Positions 1 to 8,889 are shown, counted from the stretch's first letter. The stretch is 64,000 nucleotides of DNA from Tenggerimyces flavus (GCF_016907715.1 NZ_JAFBCM010000001.1:6572001-6636000), one strand, 5' to 3'. Notes: generated by a model from the letters alone, not told the origin. Numbers and translations: made by a program.

Positions 1-645
1 GACAAGGAGCAGCGGGGCGTGACATGCCGCTACTCTATCCGTGGACTCCTGCATGGGCACGGCATTCATCAGGTTGCGCCGGCATCTTACACACCTGGGC
101 AACCTCGCCAACCACCGTTCTTGGACGGTGTCTTGTGTCCGGGAACGCATGCTGACACGCTTGAGCAGACCTGAGGATCGCCCCACGGCGTGACCGTTCC
201 GTCGCCTCCGCTCGACGCATCAACGGCATCACCCTGTCGATCTTGCGCTCCGGTCACGCCGACCAGGCAAGCGCGCCAGGTAGGCCCCGCCGTCAGCTCC
301 TTCGACTTAGAATCCAGGCCCCGGAGGCGATTGTTGCAGCAAAGCTCACCATGCTCCAGTTGAATCGGTCGCCACGACGTCGCAGCCCGCCGAACCTAGC
401 TGCACTTTCCATCAAGTTCGGGATGACCGAGAAGCGCACCCGCGACTACGACCTCGCCGGTGACTGTAGCGACCGTCCGAACGATCGCCTGTATCGGTCG
501 TCGGCCTATATGGATGGCGACGACTGCATCCGGCAGGCGATCGACACGGAGCCGACGGAGGGCGATATCGTGTATCCGCGAGACGCTGGGGGGAAGACCA
601 TGTTGCGGAGGCGGATTCGAAGCTTCTGAAGCGGATACGCCGGCC
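1..645. other. gene-free left edge, no recognisable content
   Basis: No frame in this stretch gives a protein I recognise, and the open frames are short, Arg/Pro/His-rich and lack a convincing ribosome site. It lies downstream of the glycosyltransferase that ends at 646. It may be degraded DNA at the border of the biosynthetic region. Confidence 0.4.
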
Positions 646-1797
646 TCACGGATGTGCTGCGGATGTCCGATCCCGAACCACGGCTCGGCAAGACGTTTGG
701 TCCCGCTCAGACAGAACATCCACGTAGAGCGTGACGTAGCGGTCGAGGCAGTGTCGGTGGTCGAACTTCTCCCTAGCTGTCCTTGAGCACCGTATGCGGT
801 CCAGGTCCTCAGTCATGCGGACTGCATCGATCAGATGTTCCAGGTTGTCCGGCGACACGACATAGCCGGTGAGGCCGCGATCTATCAGCTCAGCGGCTGC
901 ACCCCGTCCGTAGGAGACAACCGGAACGCCTATTGCCATCGCCTCCACCAAGACATACCCAAATGGCTCCTCCCATTTGACTGGAAAGAGGAGTGCCTGG
1001 GCCAATCGAAGCCTCTCGTACAGCGCCGCCCGCTTCAAGTGACCGTGGTAGTAGACGATGCCGCTACCGCGCACGAGCGGTTCGACTACGTTGTGGAAGT
1101 AGTCTTCGCAGTGTGGGGGAACCGGGCCGAAGATGTTGAGAGGCATCTCGAGGTGGTGAGCAGCCTCGATGGCGTCTTCCACGCCCTTCGTCGGATCGAT
1201 CCTGCCGACGAAAGCCAGCGATCCATCGGAATTGCCCTCGGTTGGCGGAAGATTGTCAGTTCGGACGCCGTTCCAGATGACAGGCGTGTTCGCAGGTAGG
1301 GCGTCCCAGCCGCGGCGCTGGCTTTCCGACACGCAACAGATGTGAGCCGTGTCCGCTGAAGCCATCACTGATACAGCACGTGCGAGCGCTGACGGGCCAG
1401 CTGGCGAGTGTAGTGTGTGGACTACGGGCTTCGGCGCCCACTTGGAGACATACAGAGGCACCGGAGAGAAGGAGTTGTTGTGTACTAGATCGATGGAGGG
1501 ATCCTCCATAGCGTCGATCACGATTCGGTGGAAGAGCTCGTCCTCGAAGTCCCGCTGATGCGCCACACCAAATCCGGGCATGAACGATAGTCTCGTCGGG
1601 TTGAGCACTCGACCGGGGTCGGTGCCAAATGTGCGAACCTCGACGTCGGCGATGCGTGTTCCCTTGCAGCCGTAAACCACAACCTCTATGCCGCGTTCCA
1701 ATAGCCCCTCAGCCAGGTCGTGGACAAATACCTCAGTACCTCCCGTGAACGGTTCCCGAATCGGATTCCAGAACAATGACAACAATGCGACTCGCAT
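646..1797 (-). CDS. GT4-family glycosyltransferase
   Basis: This 383-residue protein has the two-domain GT-B layout of family 4 glycosyltransferases. The N-terminus carries the Gly-rich GGTEVF acceptor loop near residues 19-24. The donor half begins with the typical VGRIDPTKG strand, and the EX7E-type motif reads EEPFGYVLVEA. It probably moves a sugar from a nucleotide donor onto the metabolite or a glycan; the substrate cannot be read from sequence. The start is an ATG preceded on the minus strand by AGGTGA three bases upstream. It is the leftmost gene that fits the sugar-rich cluster to its right. A small cysteine-containing frame (1806-2246) ends just upstream and could be co-transcribed. 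Confidence 0.85.
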   Translation of the reverse strand: MRVALLSLFWNPIREPFTGGTEVFVHDLAEGLLERGIEVVVYGCKGTRIADVEVRTFGTDPGRVLNPTRLSFMPGFGVAHQRDFEDELFHRIVIDAMEDPSIDLVHNNSFSPVPLYVSKWAPKPVVHTLHSPAGPSALARAVSVMASADTAHICCVSESQRRGWDALPANTPVIWNGVRTDNLPPTEGNSDGSLAFVGRIDPTKGVEDAIEAAHHLEMPLNIFGPVPPHCEDYFHNVVEPLVRGSGIVYYHGHLKRAALYERLRLAQALLFPVKWEEPFGYVLVEAMAIGVPVVSYGRGAAAELIDRGLTGYVVSPDNLEHLIDAVRMTEDLDRIRCSRTAREKFDHRHCLDRYVTLYVDVLSERDQTSCRAVVRDRTSAAHP

Positions 1798-1805
1798 AGG
1801 TCACC

Positions 1806-2246
1806 TCAATTTTGCTGGGTTCGCGACAGTTGCTCGGCCACGCAGCCGTCGCAACAGAAGTTTCGGTCAGGAAGTCGTAGGGTCGACACCGGAAGCAAGA
1901 TCGCGGCAGGAATGGTACAATCGGGGTCGATCTCCAACTCGTAAAGCGAGCCCGCCGATCGGTTGGTGCGACGGCGGATAGGCTGGTCATCATCTACAGC
2001 CAGGTCGCTCCGATCATCGCATGATGGGTAGAGGAAGCTACTCAACTGGTGGAGCTGGATTGGGTTAGCATCGCCATGGCAACGGATAGACTCGCGCCTT
2101 CCAAGGACACGTCTGAGGTCCTCGATTGATCCACTCCGCACAGGAGCCGGTCGCTCGCTCGTGAGGATCGCACGGAGGATAGCTTCATGATAGGGGATGA
2201 GCACATCCGTGTGGGGATAACGTGCACCTCTTTGGTGACTGCCCAA
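1806..2246 (-). CDS. possible small cysteine-containing protein
   Basis: This frame encodes up to 146 residues and ends 8 bases before the glycosyltransferase start at 1797. I do not recognise it. Codon choice is reasonably biased (many ATC, CTC, GAG and GAC), which suggests coding. The C-terminus carries a CCDGC cluster about 16 residues from the end, followed by a polar tail. The true start could be an internal GTG near the aspartate-valine-leucine stretch, about 14 codons in. A small Cys-rich protein in a cluster with two radical SAM enzymes could be a modified peptide, but no leader-core layout is evident. It could also be a chance frame. Confidence 0.35.
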   Translation of the reverse strand: MGSHQRGARYPHTDVLIPYHEAILRAILTSERPAPVRSGSIEDLRRVLGRRESIRCHGDANPIQLHQLSSFLYPSCDDRSDLAVDDDQPIRRRTNRSAGSLYELEIDPDCTIPAAILLPVSTLRLPDRNFCCDGCVAEQLSRTQQN

Positions 2247-2337
2247 GCGAAATGCGCGCGCGGAAGAGGAGATCCTCGAACTCCCACTGCGCTAAATACG
2301 CAGCGTCGTCTCGAGAGGGTCCAGATTCCGTCGCTGT

Positions 2338-2588
2338 CACCGCTAGACCTTGTGAACGTGTGCGGCCCGGAGATGAGATGTCAGAGGTGGCGGGCCGAAG
2401 GGCTCATCCAACGCATCGAGCACACCTACACCTGGATCCTCACCCCACACGGCCATCGCTTCGCCTCCTCTACACCAAGCTCCACGACCACGGTGCGATG
2501 TGCTCTTGCTCAGCGATCGCACGCGCCAACGGCGACGCGATTCGCCAGATGCGATCCATCCGCAGTGCCGCCACGAGGCATCACTGAC
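2338..2588 (+). pseudogene. frameshifted remnant of a winged-helix-like protein
   Basis: One frame reads a helix plus GLIQRIEHTYTWILTPHGHRFA (about 2385-2465), and the adjoining frame continues with LLYTKLHDH. Adding one C at about 2464 would restore a continuous FALLYTKLHDH reading. That order (recognition helix, Arg/Tyr wing, 'LTPxGxxxA', then 'LLYTKL') is common in the C-terminal part of a family of actinobacterial hypothetical or transposon-associated proteins. Upstream and downstream parts are not recognisable. It is a short decayed fragment between the cluster edge and the gene at 2730. Confidence 0.4.
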
Positions 2589-2729
2589 ACTCGTCACCCT
2601 GTGGGGTACGCAACGACCATCGGAATCCACCACCGCACATGCCCCGACCAGGCAAAGCCAGAAACTGGGCATCGACTGAGTTCATAGGTACGCATCCCAC
2701 GGTATCCGGGACAGGCCTTCGGGCACTGG

Positions 2730-3161
2730 CTATGTCCCGTCACGGTCCGTGGACCGGGTGCATACAGACGCGAGTGCAGATATCCGATGGCTCCGGACAG
2801 CAGCGCCGCGGGCCTCGTAGATCAACAGCAGCGCTTGCCTTCGTTCGACGGACTTCATCCACCCGATGTCGGCGTGTGCCCTTATGAACGCGAGTCTGAC
2901 ATCGGGCGGAACGACCAACGCCGACGGCTCACGTTCGGGCTCAAGCCAACCTTCGACGGTACTTCCGACCGGGCAACTTGACGGCACGACGACGGCCGAC
3001 ACATCGCCGCTCCTGAAGGCGAGAGCACGTCGTCTCCCATCTCCGAGGTCGAGTCGCACGCGCATCGCTCGGCGTTCCCCGAGCAGGGTTGCCGGCACTC
3101 CAACCACCATCAAGCCGCCGTGCCCGAAAACCTCTCCACGGATACGATGCCGCGCCGGCAC
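2730..3161 (-). CDS. YdeI/OmpD-associated (DUF1905-type) protein
   Basis: This frame of about 143 residues resembles the YdeI/OmpD-associated 'bacteriocin protection' family. A short beta-rich N-terminal part is followed by the typical 'LEPEREPSALVVPPDV' segment, and a helical C-terminus contains W-M-K-S-V-E-R-R then Y-E-A-R (compare W..LS.SHRRE...IEEAK in the family). It lies 22 bases downstream of the radical SAM gene on the same strand, with GGAGGG just before a GTG at 3161. A later ATG at 3110 is possible. The role of the family is poorly defined, and nothing else links it to the cluster. Confidence 0.5.
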   Translation of the reverse strand: MPARHRIRGEVFGHGGLMVVGVPATLLGERRAMRVRLDLGDGRRRALAFRSGDVSAVVVPSSCPVGSTVEGWLEPEREPSALVVPPDVRLAFIRAHADIGWMKSVERRQALLLIYEARGAAVRSHRISALASVCTRSTDRDGT

Positions 3162-3183
3162 ACCCTCCGAACCGACGTTGTTC

Positions 3184-4389
3184 CTAGTGGCGAGCACCGC
3201 TGAGCTCCTCACCGGCGAATTCGTAGTACCACAACGACCGATAGTTCGCCCAGGTCTGCGGACGCAGCGGCAAGTCGCGGAACATCTGCTCCAGTTGCCG
3301 GCGCGCTTGGAGATAGAACTCCAGCTGGTCCGATCCGCGCGTACCGAAGCTTTCCATGAACTTGTTGTGCGCCTGGAAGACCTGAAAATCCGGAAACTTC
3401 GTAACGACCTGACTGAGCTCGAAGAGGGCTTCCCGCACGACGTCGATCGGCTCCAGCCCCACAATATAGGTGAACGTGGCCTGGAACCCGCGATCCCGCG
3501 CCGCCACGAGGATGCGCGGCACTTCCTCTGGCCGGAGGCTTGCCTTCGAGTGCTTGAGAATGGCGCTCCGGTTCGTGAAGCATTCCAGAGTCATCACGAG
3601 AAAGAACGGCGCAACCTCCTCCGCGATCCGATCCATACCCGCCTCGGTCCTGATGACCGAGCTCAGCATGCCCAGCTGAGCTTTGCCACCATGCTTGGCG
3701 AGCGCCTCCCGTACCATCGCCAGATGATCGATGGCGGGCTCCTCCCAGTGGAAGCAGCCCGTCACGACGTTGACCTCGTCGAGCCCGCTCATGTCGGACC
3801 AGCTCTGCTCGGCCTCGATGATGCTGAAGCACTGATCGAGGTCGTCGAGAACCGCGAGCCGCGGGTCGGACGCACCCTCCAGCGTGTTGGGACAGAACAC
3901 ACAACCGGTGCACTGGCTGCGAGCGTTGGAGTTCAGCACCAACACGCGGCAGTGGTTGCGGAAGTATCCCCAGAGAGCGTCGTCGTGCTCTACCTCTTCG
4001 AGGTCGGCGATCAGTTGGTTGTCGAAGAACAGCTGGTCGCCTCTTACCAAGAACGGTGAATTTGCCCTTGCCAACGGCAGCCCCTGGCGCAGTGGCTCCT
4101 CAGGGCGGCTTCTTAGGTGCATCAGCATACGCGCCCGCGGGAACCCCGGGTCCGATCGTGCCCCGAACACGTTCAGCGCGATCATAAGTACGTCGTCGAA
4201 ACAAACGCCATACCGCTTGGCCAGCTCGTGCGCGTCGTACCAGTTCAACACCGACACCGCCAAGCCTCCCTCCGAATCAGCTCTCGCTACTAGGATGAAA
4301 AACGCCGTCCGATGGTCTCGGTGTTTCCTTGTCACCTGGCCGATCGGGCCGTTGTACGCCCCGTCAAGCTGCCGTAGCATTTCGCGCAT
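3184..4389 (-). CDS. radical SAM-like protein with CX2CX2C motif
   Basis: The 401-residue protein has a central cysteine motif CTGCVFCPN (C160, C163, C166 from this start). The CVFCPN half looks like a radical SAM iron-sulfur site, but the first spacing is two residues rather than the canonical three. The following segments (VVTGCFHWEE, then a glycine-rich VGLEP turn) fit a radical SAM TIM barrel. The reaction is unknown; a role in modifying the cluster product is inferred from position. This ATG overlaps the ATG of the divergent nucleotidyltransferase, so the shared promoter must lie inside one of the genes or a start is wrong. Alternatives are 4380, and 4482 which would overlap the divergent coding region. 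Confidence 0.7.
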   Translation of the reverse strand: MREMLRQLDGAYNGPIGQVTRKHRDHRTAFFILVARADSEGGLAVSVLNWYDAHELAKRYGVCFDDVLMIALNVFGARSDPGFPRARMLMHLRSRPEEPLRQGLPLARANSPFLVRGDQLFFDNQLIADLEEVEHDDALWGYFRNHCRVLVLNSNARSQCTGCVFCPNTLEGASDPRLAVLDDLDQCFSIIEAEQSWSDMSGLDEVNVVTGCFHWEEPAIDHLAMVREALAKHGGKAQLGMLSSVIRTEAGMDRIAEEVAPFFLVMTLECFTNRSAILKHSKASLRPEEVPRILVAARDRGFQATFTYIVGLEPIDVVREALFELSQVVTKFPDFQVFQAHNKFMESFGTRGSDQLEFYLQARRQLEQMFRDLPLRPQTWANYRSLWYYEFAGEELSGARH

Positions 4390-5329
4390 GTCACTCAAGG
4401 CCCTGATTAGTACGGCCGGCTTCGGCAGTCGACTCTTCCCGGTCGGGATCGCGATCAGCAAGGGAATGCTACCCGTGTGCAACCGCCCGATCGTGCACTA
4501 CTTGGTCACCGAGCTGATCGATGCCGGCATTCGTGAGATCGCCTTCGTAGCAAGGCCACGCGACGACCAGATCCGCCGATACTTCGAAGAAGACGAGCAC
4601 ACCAAACGCTACTTCCAGGAGGCCGGCTGGTCGGCCAAGTATACCCCGTTAGCCGATTGGTACGACCTGATCAACCAGGTCACGTTCACGTGGATCGAGC
4701 AGCCACCCGGCGCGTACGGAACCGCGATCCCCGCCCTGCTCGCACGCCGCTGGATCGGAGACTCCGACTGGATCTACTTGTCGGCCGACGACCTCGTCCT
4801 CCGGCAGGACGACGGCAGTGACCTGCGGGACCTTATCCGTGCCAGGGAGTTCGTCGGATGTCCCGCCGCACTTCAGGTCGTCGAGGTTTCGTGCGAGCGA
4901 CTCCGGCACTGCGGCGTCGTCGTACCGCGACGAGATCCTGATGGCCACGAATACGTCGCCGATGCCATCGAGAAGCCGAAGGTCGAGGACGCCGCCTCCA
5001 ACCTCGCGTCCATCTCTCGCTTCGTTCTCCCACCCGATGTCTTCGAGGTATTGGAAGCGCTTGGCCCAAATCCCGCCTCGGGCGAGTACGTCGCGCTCGA
5101 TGCGATCGCTCAGTACGCCAAGGTCAAACCTGTGCTGATCCACCGGGCCGCCGGAGAGCACTACGACTGTGGCCGAGTCGACGGTTGGATACGGGCTAAC
5201 CTGACCGTAGGCCGACGCGACGGCCTGCTCCAGCCCACCGAAGCTGAGCTGAACGACGTCGCGCGTCACGACGCGAGTATGCGCAGGCGCTCCGAGCTCT
5301 CCGCCTCGATGCGACGCCGCAGGCGATAG
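4388..5329 (+). CDS. GalU-like sugar-1-phosphate nucleotidyltransferase
   Basis: The 313-residue protein begins with the nucleotidyltransferase signature: TAGFGSRLFP, then K-G-M-L-P, matching GalU/RmlA-type enzymes that make an NDP-sugar from sugar-1-phosphate and NTP. Further family marks are the YGTAIPALLA segment and the SADDLVL metal-binding loop. GalU homologues are UDP-glucose enzymes, but the neighbouring heptose genes make a heptose-1-phosphate substrate plausible; base and sugar specificity are not readable. It is divergent from the radical SAM gene with overlapping start codons. Its last 64 bases overlap the 3' end of the sigma-factor gene on the other strand. Confidence 0.8.
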   Translation: MSLKALISTAGFGSRLFPVGIAISKGMLPVCNRPIVHYLVTELIDAGIREIAFVARPRDDQIRRYFEEDEHTKRYFQEAGWSAKYTPLADWYDLINQVTFTWIEQPPGAYGTAIPALLARRWIGDSDWIYLSADDLVLRQDDGSDLRDLIRAREFVGCPAALQVVEVSCERLRHCGVVVPRRDPDGHEYVADAIEKPKVEDAASNLASISRFVLPPDVFEVLEALGPNPASGEYVALDAIAQYAKVKPVLIHRAAGEHYDCGRVDGWIRANLTVGRRDGLLQPTEAELNDVARHDASMRRRSELSASMRRRRR

Positions 5330-5826
5330 AGGTGACACTTGACGGCGTACTCCGTGGAACCAGTGAGGGCGGCGATCCGGCGCAGGCTCAGACCGAAACC
5401 GTAGTAGAGATCGACCAGCATCTTGTCCCGCTCACCGAGAAGGCCTTGGACTTCTCGGCTGACCGTCTCACGATGAAGGTTGCCGAGCGCTTCCTCTTCG
5501 GCTGAGACTAAAACCCGCACATAACTGTCGTGGAGTGATGACGGCCACTCCCTTCTGGCGCGAATCGCCATCAGGTGCGTCGTACGCACGATGGCCTTCA
5601 GCCAGGCCTCGACCGCTCCTGTTCCCTTGAACTGATCCGCCCGTCCGATCGCCACGGCGATCGCGTCTTGTACCAGGTCTTCCGCTCCGTATCGATCCTT
5701 GCACAGGCTATAGGCATACCTAAGCATGCGCCGGTAGATATCCTCACGAGCGATTGTCTCGGCAACGATCATCCTCGGGTTCAGCATCATCCTGACCTCG
5801 TGATCTGTGGGATTTGTTTCACTCAT
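5266..5826 (-). CDS. ECF-type RNA polymerase sigma factor
   Basis: From an ATG at 5826 this encodes 186 residues. Region 2 is visible as RYAYSLCKDRYGAEDLVQDA, and region 4 as a helix-turn-helix around LSLRRIAALTGSTEYAVKCH, the short two-domain plan of group 4 (ECF) sigma factors. It should redirect RNA polymerase to a small promoter set, possibly this cluster. No anti-sigma gene lies next to it. It follows the DegT gene on the same strand after about 118 bases and converges on the nucleotidyltransferase with a 64-base overlap. An upstream in-frame start at 6006 is unlikely because it would run into the DegT gene. Confidence 0.8.
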   Translation of the reverse strand: MSETNPTDHEVRMMLNPRMIVAETIAREDIYRRMLRYAYSLCKDRYGAEDLVQDAIAVAIGRADQFKGTGAVEAWLKAIVRTTHLMAIRARREWPSSLHDSYVRVLVSAEEEALGNLHRETVSREVQGLLGERDKMLVDLYYGFGLSLRRIAALTGSTEYAVKCHLYRLRRRIEAESSERLRILAS

Positions 5827-5944
5827 GACTACCGTCGAGGCAGGAGCGCATATACGTCCTTTCGTGCGCTGAATCCTGCCCCTCCGGTCACGCCGACCGC
5901 GGTTCTGGACGATGCAAGCGCAAACGGCTCGGCCATAAGGGCCG

Positions 5945-7060
5945 TCATTCGAAGGCGGCGATCGAAGACCTAAGCTCCGCCACGATGCGTTCCTGCTGCT
6001 CCGCACTCATGCCAGGAAAGAGCGGCAGGGAAAGCACCTCGCCGGCGAGCCGCTCGCTGACCGGGTACTGGCCCGCCCGGCTCATGCTTTCGTTGAACGG
6101 TTTCTGCAAGTGAATGGGAATCGGGTAGTGCACGCCTGCTTGGACACCACGATTACGCAGGCGCGCGAGCACATCGTCTCGGTGCCGTACCCGTACGACG
6201 TAGAGGTGCCAGACAGGAACGTTCCCCGGCAATACATACGGCCTGCCTACGCCGTCGATTTCGAGCAGCTCGTCGTAGCGGGCGGCAAGCCTGCGGCGTT
6301 CATCGTTCCAACAATCGAGCCGGCGAAGCTTCGCTCGCAGGACAACCGCCTGGATCTCGTCCAATCGCGAGTTCGTCCCTATCACGTCATGGACGTACTT
6401 CTCCCGCGATCCATGGTTGCGCAGGCTGCGGACCTGGCTCGCGATCTCCGCGGAGCTCGTGAGCACAGCTCCGCCGTCGCCGAGCGCACCCAGGTTCTTG
6501 GACACGTGGAAGCTCGTCGCGGCAACCTGGCCAACGGATCCGGCGCGCATGCCGAACCGGCTGGCGCCTTGCGCCTGCGCGGCGTCCTCGACCATCAGCA
6601 CGTCGCGTTCCCGCAGATATGGTCGTAGCTCGTCCAGCGGCCAGGTCTGTCCGTAGAGATGCACAGGCAGGATGGCCCGTGCACCCTGCTCGACGCGGGA
6701 GGCGACCTGCTTTGGGTCGGCCAGCGCAGTCTGCTCGTCGACATCGACGAACACCGGCGTGGCACCGGCACGAACAACAGCGGAAGCGCTGGCGAAGAAG
6801 GAGTTCGCGGGTACGACCACGCGATCGCCGACAGCGACGCCAACCGCGCGCAACGCGAACTCCAACGCATCGGATCCGCTGTTCACCGTCACGCAGTAAC
6901 GCACGCCGCAGTAGCAGGCGAACTCCTCCTCGAACGCCGCGACCTCATCACCCAAGATAAATCTGCCGCTCTTGAGCACGCGATCCCAACCCTGCCTGAC
7001 CTCGTCCTCGATCTCCGCCAGCTGAGGCCCGGGATCCATCAGCGGAATTTCTTCCGTCAT
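5945..7060 (-). CDS. DegT/DnrJ/StrS-family sugar aminotransferase
   Basis: This 371-residue protein is a full-length fold-type I PLP aminotransferase of the DegT/DnrJ/EryC1/StrS family. It normally converts an NDP-keto-sugar to an NDP-amino-sugar with glutamate or glutamine as donor. The pyridoxal lysine is K188 in SFHVSKNLGALGDGG, and D159 in EDAAQAQG should bind the pyridine nitrogen. N-terminal SGSDAL and HLYG motifs are intact. It is preceded by the carrier-thioesterase gene with a 15-base gap, so both are probably co-transcribed. Together with the N-formyltransferase at 30911 it suggests an N-formylated amino sugar. Confidence 0.92.
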   Translation of the reverse strand: MTEEIPLMDPGPQLAEIEDEVRQGWDRVLKSGRFILGDEVAAFEEEFACYCGVRYCVTVNSGSDALEFALRAVGVAVGDRVVVPANSFFASASAVVRAGATPVFVDVDEQTALADPKQVASRVEQGARAILPVHLYGQTWPLDELRPYLRERDVLMVEDAAQAQGASRFGMRAGSVGQVAATSFHVSKNLGALGDGGAVLTSSAEIASQVRSLRNHGSREKYVHDVIGTNSRLDEIQAVVLRAKLRRLDCWNDERRRLAARYDELLEIDGVGRPYVLPGNVPVWHLYVVRVRHRDDVLARLRNRGVQAGVHYPIPIHLQKPFNESMSRAGQYPVSERLAGEVLSLPLFPGMSAEQQERIVAELRSSIAAFE

Positions 7061-7075
7061 CTGTCATCCACCGCG

Positions 7076-8155
7076 CTAGTGGTGCATGAACTGCCCCGAC
7101 GGCGCCCGGAGCGCGTGTGCTATGTGTCCACTGGCTTGCCGCGCTAGCTCGGTCACGGCCGGACGCATAAACATCTCGAAGTGATCACCGGGCACTCCTT
7201 GCACGTGCAGCTTACCGAGGACGCGTTCCCGCCAGCCGGCCGCGTCATTCCGGCCGGCCGCCTCACCTGGAACGAACAGGACGACCGATCCGGCATAGGG
7301 TTTCGGTTCGTACCGCGCGAAGGCACGCTCCGACGCCTCGTGTATGCGCAAGTGCCTGCGAACGAAGTCGACCGATACCGCGGGCGGTGCGATCTTGAGT
7401 TGCTTCCATCCGTCCAAGATGTACTCAAGTTGATCGTTCTGGTCGAGCGCGGCGAACTCCTTGAGTGTGACGGGGACGTCCTCCTCTGCGAAGAAGCCGT
7501 AGAGAAGTTCTGTCGGGGACGACGGCGTTCGCTTGCGTCTCGGCGGCGCGGCGTCGAACAGGATCACGAGCGGCACCTGAACGTCCCGTTCGGCCAGGGC
7601 GGTCGCCATCTCGAGCGCGATCAGTCCACCAGAGCAGTAACCACCCAGCAGGTACGTCCCACCCGGCGCGACCGCTACCAGATCGTCGGCATACCTGACC
7701 GCCAGCGACTGGATATCGTCGATAGGAAGCGAGTCGTCGTAGAGACCCGGCGGCTGGAACGCGTAAACCGCCCGTTCCGGCGCGAGCAGCTGCACGAAGT
7801 CGAATCCCCAGGTGATGTCGCCGGAGATGTCGTGCACGAGGAAGAGCGGCGGCGTCATTGCCGCCGAGGCGCGCAATGGCAAGGCAGTCGACCCCGACGG
7901 GAGCTTCGTCTCCTCACGGAGTACCGCCGCGAATTCCTCGATGGTCGGATAGTGAAAGTAGAGATAGAGCGGGAGCGTACGGCTGAAGGTCTCGCTGACG
8001 GCCTGGGTGACCTGGAGCAGCAGGATCGAGTTGCCGCCGATCAGGAAGAAGTTGTCTTCGACAGACACGTCGCGCATGCCGAGCACGTCCCGCCAGATGA
8101 TCGAAAGTGCCACCTCGAACGGGTCCCGCGGTCCAACGAACATGGTGTCCTCCAA
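7076..8155 (-). CDS. carrier protein-thioesterase didomain
   Basis: The 359-residue protein fuses an N-terminal acyl/peptidyl carrier domain (about residues 11-82) to an alpha/beta-hydrolase thioesterase (about 100-350). The phosphopantetheine serine is S43 in GGNSILLL. The thioesterase carries S175 in GYCSGG, D201 in LFDAAP and H325 in GDHFEMF, a plausible catalytic triad. Such a pair normally ends a nonribosomal peptide synthetase, but here it stands alone: no condensation, adenylation or ketosynthase domain is nearby. It may receive an acyl group from a trans-acting loader and release or transfer it to the sugar scaffold. It lies 6 bases after the HAD phosphatase gene and 15 bases before the DegT gene. 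Confidence 0.9.
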   Translation of the reverse strand: MEDTMFVGPRDPFEVALSIIWRDVLGMRDVSVEDNFFLIGGNSILLLQVTQAVSETFSRTLPLYLYFHYPTIEEFAAVLREETKLPSGSTALPLRASAAMTPPLFLVHDISGDITWGFDFVQLLAPERAVYAFQPPGLYDDSLPIDDIQSLAVRYADDLVAVAPGGTYLLGGYCSGGLIALEMATALAERDVQVPLVILFDAAPPRRKRTPSSPTELLYGFFAEEDVPVTLKEFAALDQNDQLEYILDGWKQLKIAPPAVSVDFVRRHLRIHEASERAFARYEPKPYAGSVVLFVPGEAAGRNDAAGWRERVLGKLHVQGVPGDHFEMFMRPAVTELARQASGHIAHALRAPSGQFMHH

Positions 8156-8161
8156 TGGTGT

Positions 8162-8842
8162 TCAGACCGGGCCATCGACCTGGCGCGACGTCCAGAGCCC
8201 GACCGCGAACCGCGCGGCTGCCTCAAGGTCGGCGAATACCGGATGATCCTCGGACACCGAGGCGAGTTGCTCGTGACCTCGGCCGGTCAGCACCAGACCG
8301 GATCGCAGGTCAGCGGCCCGACCGGCCATCAAGTCGGTCAGCGCGTCACCGACGAGAAAGCAGTCCGCCGGCTTCAACGCGAGCGCGGAAAGCGCCTCCT
8401 CGATCATTCCGGATGCGGGCTTCCGGCACGGACACCTGTCCCGCGGTGCGTGTGGGCAAAGGAAGCTGGCCGCCACATCGACGCCACGGCGCATCAGCAT
8501 CCCGAGCAGTCGGGTGTGCAGCCGCATGGCGCCGACCTCGCTCAACAATCCGTGCCCGACAGCGGCCTGGTTCGACACGATGACGATCAGCGCGCCGAAC
8601 GCCCTGGCGAGTCGCAAGGCACCAACCGCGCCCGGAAGGAGCCGCAGGTGACGCGGGCGCAAGATGTAGCCCCGCCGGTTCTCTACGATCACGCCATCGC
8701 GGTCGCAGACCAGTGCGTGCTTCGCGCCGCTACGGCTCGCGGTTTCGGATATCGACGCAAGCGGTCCAGGTCGGTCGACTGGCGCATGCCAGGTCGTACG
8801 ACCCACGCGATGGCTGGCCTGAGAGGCACGGTGATCTCGCAT
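8162..8842 (-). CDS. GmhB-like HAD phosphatase (heptose bisphosphate)
   Basis: The protein matches the HAD-III subgroup of D-glycero-D-manno-heptose-1,7-bisphosphate phosphatases. The catalytic loop reads CDRDGVIVEN, followed by a conserved SNQAAVGHGL segment. The zinc-binding loop with Cys and His (CPHAPRDRCPCRKP) is typical of GmhB, and VGDALTDLMAG is the last HAD motif. It should remove the 7-phosphate of heptose-1,7-bisphosphate. Partners are the isomerase at 24822 and the kinase at 25511. About 45 residues precede the catalytic loop, unusually long, so the true start may lie further in. The leader faces the divergent UvrA-like gene. Confidence 0.82.
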   Translation of the reverse strand: MRDHRASQASHRVGRTTWHAPVDRPGPLASISETASRSGAKHALVCDRDGVIVENRRGYILRPRHLRLLPGAVGALRLARAFGALIVIVSNQAAVGHGLLSEVGAMRLHTRLLGMLMRRGVDVAASFLCPHAPRDRCPCRKPASGMIEEALSALALKPADCFLVGDALTDLMAGRAADLRSGLVLTGRGHEQLASVSEDHPVFADLEAAARFAVGLWTSRQVDGPV

Positions 8843-8889
8843 CACCCAGGAGATGCTTCCAAACGCCTTCCGGTCGCATCTCTTCTACG

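Noticed and set aside
4639-4644. GTATAC inside the nucleotidyltransferase gene
   Set aside because: It is within coding sequence, lacks the CAG/CTG arms and is far from the catabolic locus, so it is not counted as an operator.
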